Assembly (NCBI GenBank): GCA_029204225.1
Contig: CM055112.1
Span: forward strand, 26,394,795 to 26,458,794
Direction of reading: 5' to 3'
DNA from: Diphasiastrum complanatum
Lineage: Eukaryota > Streptophyta > Lycopodiopsida > Lycopodiales > Lycopodiaceae
Length of the DNA stretch: 64,000 nt
Numbering within the stretch: position 1 is the stretch's first letter; every line of letters begins with the position of its first letter. Positions 21,684-31,060 of the stretch are shown one piece after another. The translations under genes were made by a program, and so were the position numbers. The notes below the pieces were generated by a model, which worked only from the letters and a program-made list of their open reading frames with translations, did no database searches and had not been told where the DNA came from.

Positions 21684-22700
21684 TAAGAAGTTGAATGCCA
21701 TAACCAACAAAGATCATTTTCCTTTACCATTCACGGAAAATGTGTTAGAGAGAATAGCCGGAGTAGAAGCCTATAGCTTTTTAGATGAGTTTAGTGGCTA
21801 TAACCAGATGCAGATAGCCCTAGAGGATCAACACAAAACTGCCTTCTCCATTGAGTGGGGAACGCATGCTTACAAAGTGATGCCATTTGGATTGTGCAAT
21901 GCTCCCAGCACTTTCCAACGAGTGATGAGTTATGCCTTCAAGGACTTTCTTTGGAGGTTTCTTGAAATATTCATGGATGACTTGTGTGTCCAATTTTCCA
22001 GAGCCTAGCATCTAGCTTGCTTAGAGAAAGTGTTCATCCAGCGTCAATTATTCGGCATATCCCTAAACCCGGCCAAATGCCAATTTCTAGTCACGCACGG
22101 CATGGTGCTAGGACATGTTGTTTCAAGACATGGCATTGCCACTGATGTTGACAAGATCCACATAATATTTGCATTTCCTGAACTAGGAACTGTACGTGAA
22201 CCGTACATTTTTACGGGGCATTGCAACTATTATCGGAGGTTTGTCTTGAACTTTGCTAAGTTGGCTCGCTTAATCTATCAGATGACTATCCAACTAGAAT
22301 GGACAGCTAAAGCCACTGAGGCTTTCCACAAACTCAAGAAGGCCTTAGTTACGGGACCAATCCTTTGACCTCCTATCTAGACCATAGAATTTTAGGTCCA
22401 CACAGACGTCTCTAATTATGCAATAGGGAGTCTTCTGACACAACCAGGGGAGTACAAGAAGGATTACCCGATATACTTCGCCAGTAGGCAGTTGATTCCT
22501 ATGGAGATGAACTATACCACTACCAAGTGTGAAGCGCTAGCCATGGTATATAGTGTGAAGAAATTCTGACATTACCTGTTAGCCAACTCCTTTGTCTTCT
22601 TCGTTGATCACCAAGCCCTACTATATTTGGTAAATAGACCTTGCATAACTAGACACATCACCCGCATTTCGCTAACCTGCCAGCTACCTGAGCCCTCGCC
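21684..22700 (+). pseudogene. Gypsy RT and RNase H, continuation
   Basis: Resumes the RT cut at 11118: KLNAITNKDHFPLPF, then FLDEFSGYNQM, KVMPFGLCNAPSTFQRVM and the catalytic FMDD motif (LEIFMDDLCV, near 21970). The thumb and connection follow (CQFLVTHGMVLGHVVSRHGI, NYYRRFVLNFA). RNase H at 22390-22640 reads HTDVSNYAIGSLLTQPG, IYFASRQL, NYTTTKCEALAMVYSVKKF, then FVDHQALLYLVNRP. Stops at 22006 and 22567 and frame changes make it inactive. Confidence 0.9.
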
Positions 22701-23150
22701 AAATATGATATTTCTTCCTTCCTAAATCCAAACCAAGACGCTGTTAAGACCGAAACCAACGACGAATACCTGATCTCACAGCTCAGGAATCCAAACCTCT
22801 GTGACGCGATAGATTTTCTATCCGCCACCATCATTGTCAGCTCCCACCGCCCTTTTCGTGTGTCCAAGCAGGTCATCGTCATGACTACCATGATGGGAGG
22901 ACCAAACATGGTCTATGATTGGGCCTCGTTTCTTGTAAAGGAGTTACAGGATGCTTGCAAGCACAAATCATGGATCACCTATGGTGGTCTTATAACAGTC
23001 AACGCCTACACCCATCTAGAGCATCTAGGTGTGAAAACGTCACCACCCTCCTTGCCATCTGCCAGCCTCTCCTCGGAAGACCCCCTTAAGCAACTGATGG
23101 CCAACCATCTTCTCCTCCTCTACGAGATCCCCTAACCGACTTTGGGGACA
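22701..23150 (+). pseudogene. Gypsy downstream segment, poorly recognised
   Basis: Weakly open plus-strand frames (NDEYLISQLRNPNLCDAIDFL, then 22860-23135) follow RNase H, where the Gypsy linker to integrase belongs. The 91-codon frame (MTTMMGGPNMVYDWASFLVKEL and onward) has no domain I can name. The HHCC integrase zinc finger is not seen. Confidence 0.4.
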
Positions 23151-23254
23151 TGGTGGTTCGGTCAAAATGCCAATCAGAGGTGTTGCTTGAAAGGTCTGTG
23201 GTCTGGCGTGGATTTGGTCTGGTTGAGATGGTGAGGAACCCCTTCTGTCGAGAT

Positions 23255-23398
23255 TGGACACAGAACCTCCGGTCGAGATTTGATCAAAAACCCGTCGGTC
23301 GAGATTTGATCAAAAACCTGTCGGTCGATATTTGATAGAATCTCTTCGGTTGAGATTTGATACAGTCTCTTCGGTTGAGATTTGAACGAGTGCTCCGA
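23255..23398 (+). repeat. Minisatellite, about 29-bp unit
   Basis: Five diverged units of a TCGGTCGAGATTTGATCAAA-like sequence in direct orientation. Non-coding. Confidence 0.8.
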
Positions 23399-23404
23399 CA
23401 TTCA

Positions 23405-23765
23405 TGATTAAGTCATCAAGTGATGATGGCTTCTTGTGGCAAGATGGAGATGGAGGCTCATTCATGGAGTTTCATGGTGGAGACATCAAGAAAGGACAAA
23501 GATGGAGGAAATAAGCAAGCAAATGGTGATCAATCACATTTATTGTTTGGTTGCCATAATTTTCTAGAGAGTTCAAAGTTTGAAACATGGAGGAATCATT
23601 CCATTTACATTCTATTTGGTTTTACATGTTCTATTTACATCTTGATGTGTAAATTGATGTAAGAAATAGTGAAGCATCCAAAGTGGACACTATTCTCTAT
23701 ATCAATTATGAAAGCTCCTTCAAATCATTGGGCAAAGAACTAGAATCAGGTTATTGTGCTAATCA
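23405..23765 (+). pseudogene. Third copy of the unknown module shared with the gag-only element
   Basis: DNA from 23405 to about 23730 matches the minus strand of 14500-14800, including AGAAATAGTGAAGCATCC and TCTATATCAATTATG. The translation GDQSHLLFGCHNFLESSKFETWRN with a following hydrophobic stretch is the counterpart of VDHFHLQLVCCYF in the gag-only element and VDHSHLLFVCCIF in element X. It is on the plus strand and isolated from gag. A frame change lies near 23480. Confidence 0.65.
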
Positions 23766-23769
23766 CAAA

Positions 23770-24246
23770 GCTTAATTAGATCCATCATACTTGTAGAGAT
23801 TCCCCACACGTGTGAATTCTAAAAATTTTGTTCTAGCATAGTTTGGTACCATTCTTTTGAATTCAAAGCATCTTCTACTCTTAAAGATTCATCAAAACTT
23901 GACATAAGAGCAAAAGAAGTGGATGAATAAACCTCGGCTTGCTGCCCCTTGCTTGGATATGTGAGTCTTGTTGGCTCCATCCTTACCCTTGATGATCTTC
24001 TAGGTGTAATAGGTTGAGTTGGCCATCATCAAGCTTGTGCATCTTGTATTCATCAAACATTACATCTGTAGACACCACAAACTTATCCAAGGATGGAAGA
24101 TATATCTTGTATCCCTTGCTTGAGTTGCCATACCCGAGCATGATCCCCTTTTGTTGATGATAGATCCTCCTTCATCCTTGTCTTCAAAGGTTCATGCACA
24201 TAGCAAGTGCATTCAAAGACTTTCAAGTGCTTAAGGTTAGGATTTA
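23770..24246 (-). pseudogene. Copia integrase C-terminal region, split
   Basis: On the minus strand: NLKHLKVFECTCYVHEPLKTRMKEDL, then KGDHARVWQLKQGIQDI and a CVVSTDVMFDE-like block, the conserved tail of Copia integrase. The missing N-terminal side is at 29958-31060. The interval between (24247-29957) is an inserted cluster of LTR elements. Confidence 0.8.
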
Positions 24247-24785
24247 TGTGGAAAGTTTTACACTTGGTGTGTGTGGTCAGGCTAGGGATTGAACCTAGGA
24301 CTCTCCCATTTCCAGTGGGGTGCTCTACACCGAGCTACCCGTCCATTTCTGTTACCAAAGTTTGTGCAAGGGCTATGGCCTTGACACTTTCTAACACTCT
24401 CCCTCAAGGCATAGCCCTTTTTAGCTACCGCTCACCTAGACCACACCCACAACCATGGCTCTAATACCATGTGAAAAGTTTTTACACTTGGTGTGTGTGT
24501 TTGATCCCCCATTCCAGTGGGGTGCTCTACCACTGAGCTACCCATCCATTTGTGTTCCTAGAGTGTTGTGCGCAAGGGCTATAGCCTTGACACTTTCTAA
24601 TACTCCCCCTCAAGGCATAGCTCTTTTTAGCTACTACCCACCTAGACCACACCCTCAACCATGGCTCTGACACCATGTGAAAAGTTTTTACACTTGGTGT
24701 GTGTGTGTGTGGTCGGCGGGCTAGGGATTGAATCTAGGGCTCTCCCATTTTTGGTGGGGTGCTCTACCACTGAGCTGCCTGTCCA
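24247..24785 (-). mobile_element. TRIM element array with tRNA-like LTRs (three LTRs, two 73-bp internal regions)
   Basis: Minus-strand array: LTR 24247-24396 (150 bp), internal 24397-24469, LTR 24470-24602 (133 bp, internal deletion), internal 24603-24675, LTR 24676-24785 (truncated). Each 73-bp internal region carries CTCCCCCTCAAGG-like sequence (complement of a polypurine tract) at one end and ATGGCTCTAATACCA or ATGGCTCTGACACCA at the other, the complement of a tRNA-iMet PBS. Such small LTR plus PBS plus PPT units without genes are terminal-repeat retrotransposons in miniature. A fourth LTR of the family lies at 29804-29957. Tandem LTR arrays can come from recombination between copies. Confidence 0.85.
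24275..24344 (-). other. tRNA-like cloverleaf inside TRIM LTR
   Basis: The 70-nt minus-strand sequence folds by eye as a tRNA: acceptor GGACGGG against CCTGACC (6 of 7 pairs, one a wobble), TA, D stem GCTC/GAGC, anticodon stem CCCCA/TGGGA with loop CTGGAAA, short variable region, T stem CTAGG/CCTAG with loop TTCAATC. The D arm and T arm contain Pol III A-box-like (GTAGCTC...GTAGAGC) and B-box (GGTTCAATCCC, 24285-24295) sequences. The strand is the same as the element's sense strand. Sibling LTRs keep the A-box (24525-24545 region, 24765-24780, 29890-29900). It is repeat-borne and has mismatches, so I do not call a functional tRNA gene. Confidence 0.75.
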
Positions 24786-25186
24786 CTGGCTCTGATACCA
24801 TGTAAATAATGTGGGCCATAGGGCCATGCACACACACATACCCATGCGAGCCGTGTATTGAGATCCCACCCTCAGACGTGTAGCCATCCGCTATCCATCT
24901 AACCCCCAAAAGGACTGGTACCAGGGGATAGAGGATATAGACTCGAAGCCCCAACTTATATATGGCAGAGTTCAAGGCAAGCAATTACTTATGGGAAATT
25001 GAGAATTCTCAAGGCCTTCACTAGGTGCTCAAGCCCACGGCACTTTCCTGAGTGTGGCTTGCAGCCAAACATTTCACAACACCCCCACTCAAGCAAACAT
25101 AGGCAAGGGACCCCCATTGGCTCTGATACCATGTTAAGAATGTGGGCCACAGGTCTACGCACACACAGGTACCCACGCGAGCCGCG

Positions 25187-25191
25187 CATTG
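25187..25191 (+). other. Target-site duplication of element Z (CATTG)
   Basis: CATTG at 25187-25191 and again at 29570-29574. Removing Z and one copy rejoins LTR-Y2 at a point that aligns with ATTGAGATCCC in LTR-Y1. Confidence 0.93.
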
Positions 25192-25224
25192 TGCTGTAAA
25201 GCTATCTTCATAAGCTTTACTTCC

Positions 25225-25345
25225 GGTGCCACTGGCGCCAGCATTGTCCCTGGCGCCAGCAGCGTCCCTGTTGTCCCCGACGCCAGCAACGCCCCTGCTA
25301 CTCCCCGACGCCACTGTGACCAGAATCCAGCCGGCGCCAAGTTCC
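25225..25345 (+). repeat. GC-rich GGCGCC minisatellite in LTR-Z
   Basis: Repeated units around GGCGCCAGCA/GACGCCAGCA with CCCCTGTTG-type spacers. The 5' LTR has more units than the 3' LTR (28385-28470). It stands out from the AT-rich surroundings. Confidence 0.75.
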
Positions 25346-26015
25346 TATGGCTAAAAATCTTTGATCGGTTCTAGCGAAGTCCAGAGAGCTCAGATCGATG
25401 TGCAATCACCTCACACGATCTAGGCATGATTAAAGGAAGCATGGGGATCAATAAAATCTAGAGAGAGAAAATGACTTTCTAGAAAGAGAAAATCCTAGAA
25501 AGAGAAAAACGTGCTTTACCAGCTTGGGTAGAGTGACACTGAGTGTTCATTGCATGAACGTGAATGGGTTAAGCTCTTGGAGAACGGGCTCTAACCTGTC
25601 GGCTGAGTTGGATGGCTTGCTTGGGTGGAAGTTACCTGTTTATGGCTGTCCAGTCTGGCGTGGCGCCAGGTTGGTTTCTAGTGCTCATGACGAAGCTTTC
25701 AGTTGGTTAAGTCTGATGTAAGTCAAACCGCTTGCTTGGAATGGATGTTACTCGTTTTTAACGAAGTTTCGAGTTGGTTAAGTTTGATGTATGTCGGGCG
25801 GCTTGCTTGGAGGGAAGTCACCCACATCGGGATCCCCGATCTGGCATGGCGCCAGGTTGGATCTCAATGTTGGTTTTCGAAAAATTCAAGTTGGTTAAGT
25901 TTGATCGTTGTTGGCGAGTTGGCTGCTTGTATGTCAAGTGGGTTTGGATGGCAAGAGTTGAAGGCTGGAAAGCTAAGTCGCGGTTCCCGGCTCCCTTTGG
26001 GATGCTTGCGCTACA

Positions 26016-28348
26016 TGTGGTATCAGAGCCGACTGGCCTGTCAGCTATGCGGATCTCACGGAAATGGCCACAATTTGGGGTTCATCAAGACAACTGTTGT
26101 GCAAGGTGCTACTCACAGTGTAAGCACGGGTGCATCCATGGTCGGGGTGGTTGGCAGAACGGGGGACTTGATGAGTCAAGGTGCTGCCCTTGAGGTGTAA
26201 GCACGGTCAGTTCTCGCGGTTTGGGACTGGCGTTGTCTGCACGTAGGACAGATGAGGCAGTGTGCTGCCATTAGGTTGGTGTAAGCATGGTCTATGCCTT
26301 GTGGGGTGCGGGACGACATATTCGAACTATACGGGTTAACCATTGATACAGAGATGCTGCTCAAATTCAAGTGTAAAGCACGGGTGGTTAGCTGCCAGTG
26401 CGGGATAGCTGCCGATCATTTAGGTATAAGGGCTATCGACCAAAAAGTGGTGGGGCGTGACTGAGGCAATGTGCTGCTTAATGGTGAAAGCACGGATAGT
26501 TGGAGGGGTGTCCTATGTGGGCTGATTCTGTGATCGATTTGTATGGGCGAGGCCAGGCAAAGGTCCGTTGGCAGGACCATCTCAAAGGGGGACCTTGTCT
26601 TTGTTACTTGTTAGTAAACCTGCCTGAGTGTCTTACTTGTATGTATTCGTGGTGAGTCTTAGTACTCGTGCTTTGTCTGGTTTGCATGATTGCTTGTGAT
26701 ACAAGGAGCTGATGGCTCGAGAAGGAACCTTTCTTTTGAAGGCTGATACCATCAAACAAAGAGGACTATAGAATTTGTGGGATGGATTTGCAGTTCAAGT
26801 ACTCGCACGTGAACGACAACGAAACGACTCAATGTTTGCAAAGGATGGATGGCTAGCCTGTTTCTTGGGTTAGTTTCATTTGCGACAACGCCCACCAGAC
26901 GCAAGCAGAAAGTCAAAAGTTGGAAAGGGCAATTTCAGGGGAGATCTTCTATGGAGCAGTTGGTCTTCATTTTGGGACGGCCACATTCGGAACTGAAACT
27001 CACTGAGCATGGGTGATATTCAGTATCAGTTGGGTTTTTCCTCAAAGGGGAAAGACTAGGGTCCTCATCAAAGATTGGCAACAAGTTGGATCGAGCCATA
27101 ATCCTAGCAGATGGAAAGCAAAGTGTTGGAAAGGCTTTTTGTTTGAAGAACTCTACTCTAAGTCCGATCAGCTGATTTTATAAGTGGAGGGGAACTATCA
27201 CACACACCTCTCTCTTGGAGCAAATTTTGAATGAAAGTTGATCAAAACGGGGGCTAATTCAAGGTGACCTAGCCATACTCACACGAGGAGACTGGCAAAC
27301 TTTGGACCTAATAAGTTGACAAGTTTTTGTTGTGAAAAGGAAAGCTTGGTATAGGCTTTCTCTGGACCAGCAATGATGAGGAAAGATATGAGTACGCTGG
27401 CTTGTGTTACGTGTAAGGCAGCTGATCAATGAAGGAACTGTGAAAGTTGAGTCTTGCATGAAAGACTTGGTATTTCAAACGGACGCTAAGGGACAGTTTG
27501 CGTTGAGATCGGACTAGTGCAAACTCTGGGTGCATGTGTCTGATTCAAAGAGAGCTACTTGAAGCCATGTACACTTCTTGTTTTGACTGTGAGGCAACTG
27601 ACCAGTGATGGAATTGTGAAAGTCAAGTTTTGCGCGACGGACATGGTGCTTCAAACAAACGCTAAGAGATAGTTCAGATGCGGATCAAACTGGTGCGACC
27701 CTTTGGCTTTCGACGAGGTCAATGGTTACATTTGGGCTGATTCAAAGAGCTACTTCAAGCTAAGTGAGAGGTGCATTGCGGAGTACTCAATCTTTGCCTA
27801 CCTTAAAGAGCCAAGATGGAAAAGTATCAAGATCAGGCTGGGACAAGGAGAGAAACCAAGGTGCAGAAGCAACAAGGCACGGAGTGGACCACAAAGTGGG
27901 CAATCAAACGATAAATCCTTTGGCTCAGGGAGCCTTGATACCTGTGTGGAACTGATCAAATCTGGAGCTCAGGGAGCTCAACACAAAGTGCATCAAGGAC
28001 AAATCAAAAGCTCAAAGGAGTTCTAAAAGTCAAAAGTCAAAAGCGACAAGGGCGAACATTTCAAAGAAAGGCCTCTGTCACCAGTTAATAAGGTTCTTGG
28101 GTTTTACGAAAGCGATATCAAATCTACGCTTTTCCCAGACAAAGAGATATTTTCAAGTTATGTAATTTTTCAGTACAAAGAGCTGAGCCTCCGACTTGTG
28201 GTGTGCCAGCTTCAATGTTAATAAAAAGTGGCCAGTAAATTGAGTACTATGCCAAGTAGCTTAAATGTATAGTTATTTTAATTGGGAGACGCCTTTACTC
28301 TAATTTGACATCTGATGAGGACATCGGATTTTATAAAGGTGAGGTGGA
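26016..28348 (+). other. Element Z internal region, non-coding
   Basis: After the PBS there is a series of imperfect repeats with GTGCTGC and TGTAAGCACGG motifs (26100-26500). Later segments contain paired repeats around GACTGTGAGGCAACTGA/GGCAGCTGATCAATGA (27415-27440 and 27590-27620). Open frames are short and unlike any known protein. Confidence 0.6.
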
Positions 28349-29803
28349 TGTTGTAAAGCTATCTTCATAAGCTTTACTTCCGGCACCACTGGCGCCAGCA
28401 TTGTCCCCGGCGCCAGCAGCGCCCCTGTTGCTCCCGGCGCCACTGTGACCAGAATCTAGCCGGCGCCAAGTTCCTATGGCTGAAAATCTTTGATCGGTTC
28501 TAGCGAAGTCCAGAGAGCTCAGATCGATGTGCAATCACCTCACACGATCTAGGCATGATTAAAGGAAGCATGAGGATCAATAAAATCTAGAGAGAGAAAA
28601 TGACTTTCTAGAAAGAGAAAATTATAGAGAGAGAAAAACGTGTTTTACCAGCTTGGGTAGAGTGCTTGGTATGAGGGGGGGTGCCGAATCACACCAATAC
28701 TATAGGGGAGTGCGGGTTGCGACTCAGGGCGAGCTCCAACCAAGTCTCAGCCTCCCTTGCTGGAATGTTGTCATGGCTCTCGCCTTGGCATGCTAGTGCC
28801 TTGGAGACTAGGGTCGGTCACACATCTGAAATGTAACCTTCTCAGATTTATCAATAAAGTGGAATTCTCCTCAAACTGACTCTGATTACCTTCTGGGTTT
28901 CAGTGTTCGGTAAAAGCGCCAGTTGTAAGGCCGCTTTCAAAATTTTTAAGTTGGCACATAGCTGAGGGTCGTATCTCGGGATGCCAACGGTATGCCGTCA
29001 GGACCATTCGGTCCGTGGCGCCAGCGGTATGCTGTCGGGACCATTTGGTCCAGAACTGGTTGTCTTCATATCTGTCGTGGCTTGTGGTTCTAAGTGTTCC
29101 TTGCATGAACGTGAATGGGTTAAGCTCTTGGGGAACAGGCTCTATCTAACCTGTCGGTTGAGTTGGATGGCTTGCTTGGGTGGAAGTTACCTGTTTATGG
29201 CTGTCCAGTCTGGCGTGGTGCCAGGTTGGCTTCCAGCGCTCGTGACGAAGCTTTCAGTTGGTTAAGTCTGATGTAAGTCAGACCGCTTGCTTGGAATGGA
29301 TGTTACTTGTTTGTAATGAAGCTTTGAGTTGATTAAGTTTGATGTATGTCGGGCAGCTTGCTTGGAGGGAAGTCACCCACATCGGGACCCCCGATCTAAC
29401 ATGGCGCCAGGTTGGATCTCAATGTTGGTTTTCGGAAATTCAAGTTGGTTAAGTCTGATCGTTGTTGACAAGTTGGCTGCTTGTATGTCAAGTGGGTTTG
29501 GATGGCAAGAGTTGAAGGCTGGGAAGCTAAGTCGTGGTTCCCAGCTCCCTTTGGAATGCCTGCGCTACACATTGGGATTCCCCCCCAGACGTCTTCCCCA
29601 AAGGGCTGGTACCAGGGGATAGAGGATATAGAGAAGCCCCAACTTATATATGGGAGACAAGCAATTACTTATGGGATATTGAGAATTATCAAGGCCTTCA
29701 CTAGGTGCTCAAGCCCATGGCACTTTCCTGTGCATGGCTTGCAACAAAACATTCGGCAACCCCCATGACATAGACCACACCCACAACCATGGCTATGATA
29801 CCA

Positions 29804-29957
29804 TTTGAAAACTTTTTACACTTGGTGTGTGTGGTTGGTCTAGGAATTTGAGCCTAGGACCTCCCCCATTCTGGTGGGGTGCTCTACCATTGAGCTACCT
29901 ATCCATTTGTATTCCTAGAGTGTTGTGCAAGGGTTGTAGCCTTGAAACTTTCTAACA
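29804..29957 (-). repeat. TRIM LTR with tRNA-like sequence, fourth copy
   Basis: 154 bp, aligned with 24247-24396. On the minus strand it reads GGATAGGTAGCTCAATGG and onward to a T-arm CTAGGCTCAAATTCCTAG. It borders the interrupted Copia integrase at 29958. A 33-bp piece of the TRIM internal region with the PBS complement (29771-29803) lies on its left. Confidence 0.85.
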
Positions 29958-31060
29958 TTTTTTTCCATACAAAACTTCATAAGGAGTTTTACCATCAATA
30001 GATCAACATGAGACTCTATTGATCAAATAGTTGGCACAAGTAAGTGATTCAAAATGACTTTGGCAAGCATGCATCTAATCTCAAGGCTTTAGAACATTCA
30101 CATAATGTTCTATTTCTCCTCTCAACCACCCCATTTTGTTGAGGGGTTTAGGAACAAGATAGCTCCTTCTTGATTCCCTCTTCCTCACAAAAATCTTCAA
30201 ACTTATTGGAGATGTATTCTCCTCCAGTATCACTTATAAAAATCTTTATGCTTTGATTATGATGCTTTTCAACAAAAGTTTTGAACTTGAAAAAGGTTTC
30301 AAATACTTGAGCTTTGGAAGAAAGAAGGAAAACCCAACAATATCTTGAAAATTCATCTATGAAAGTTACAAACATTGAAGCTCCACCATTTGACTTAGTT
30401 CTAGCAAAGTGAACATCTGAATGTATTAACTCAAGAGGATGAGATGTTTTGGAGATAGAACTTGAAAAAGCCTTCTTATGTGCCTTGGATAGTGCACGTG
30501 CTTCACAAACCTTTTCCTCCTTAGCTAAGGACCTTGGAAGTCCTAAGGCAAGATCCTCCTTGCACATAGCCTCCATTGAACTTGGATTGATGTGTCCAAG
30601 CCATTTGTGCCAAAGATCAAAACTTGACAACTTGTCCCCCTCGGCACAACATTGGTGTCCTCAAAAGCATTTAACTTGTAAAGCTTTCCAAGTCTAGTGC
30701 CTTTAGCAAAAAAATTGTCTTTCTTCTTTATGTAACAATCATTTCAAGTGAATTCCACACAAAAGGCATTATCAACCATTTTCCCAACACTAAGTAGATT
30801 CTTAGTGATGCTAGGAATGTACAAAACTCCATCAACATTGACCCTGTCTGAGGATCCTAAGCACAAGGGCATGGAACCATCTCCTTCTATCGTACAAAAA
30901 ATTATCACTTGTTGTAAACATAGACTTGTTAGGCCCTTCATAAGACAAAGAAGTTGAAAAGTAATCCCTCTTGCTTGTCATGTGGGAACTTTCCCCACTA
31001 TCTATCCACCATGGATCTTCCCCCTTGAAACGTGATGAAGAAAAGCTTGACATCGTCAGT
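29958..31060 (-). pseudogene. Copia protease, pre-integrase and integrase core
   Basis: On the minus strand: protease PWWIDSGESSHM near 31035 (the usual Ala of DSGA is Glu), then VLYIPSITKNLLSVGKM (30830). The pre-integrase is LWHKWLGHINPSSMEAM, followed by CEARALSKAHK. The integrase core is LIHSDVHF, FIDEFSRYCWVFLL and IFISDTGGEYISNKFEDFCEE. Several frame changes occur (30640-30744). The frame runs to 29958 and continues, after the inserted cluster, at 24246-23770. Confidence 0.87.

Larger units (their letters stand above)
25192..29569 (+). mobile_element. Element Z: LTR retrotransposon without coding capacity (LARD-like), 4,378 bp
   Basis: The 5' LTR is 25192-26015 (TGCTGTAAAG...GCGCTACA). 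The 3' LTR is 28349-29569 (TGTTGTAAAG...GCGCTACA, 1,221 bp); it has about 400 bp (28671-29093) that the 5' copy lacks. The PBS TGGTATCAGAGCCG starts at 26018, two bases after the LTR. A purine-rich AAAGGTGAGGTGGA precedes the 3' LTR. The flanks are duplicated CATTG. The 2.3-kb internal region holds no frame with a recognisable domain. It is a non-autonomous element that needs enzymes from elsewhere. A further LTR-Z fragment is at 56968-57210. Confidence 0.88.
24786..29760 (-). mobile_element. TRIM family Y, interrupted by element Z
   Basis: LTR-Y1 is 24801-25081 (TGTAAATAATGTGGG...CACAACA, 281 bp). The internal region is only 50 bp (25082-25131), with CCCCCACTC at the PPT end and TTGGCTCTGATACCA as the PBS complement. 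LTR-Y2 starts at 25132 and is interrupted at 25191; it resumes at 29575 and ends near 29760. A further PBS remnant (24786-24800) precedes Y1, so more than two units once stood in tandem. A TTATATATGG box lies near 24954 in plus notation. No gene. Confidence 0.8.

Noticed and set aside
23255-23398. CRISPR-like array
   Set aside because: Units are contiguous and diverged without unique spacers, and this is plant nuclear DNA. It is a minisatellite.
24275-24344. A functional tRNA gene
   Set aside because: The fold is good, but it is inside a repeated LTR, has an A-A mismatch in the acceptor stem and a mismatch in the anticodon stem, and its sibling copies are degraded. I report it as a tRNA-like LTR module.
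25021-26370. Several 60-165-codon frames in LTR-Z and element Z
   Set aside because: They lie in LTR or repeat DNA, overlap on both strands and show no domain; one (25155-25340) simply translates the GGCGCC minisatellite.
24242-29962. Target-site duplication of the whole TRIM cluster
   Set aside because: The flanks are ATTTA and TTTTT; the host site is A/T-rich and no convincing 5-bp match can be claimed.
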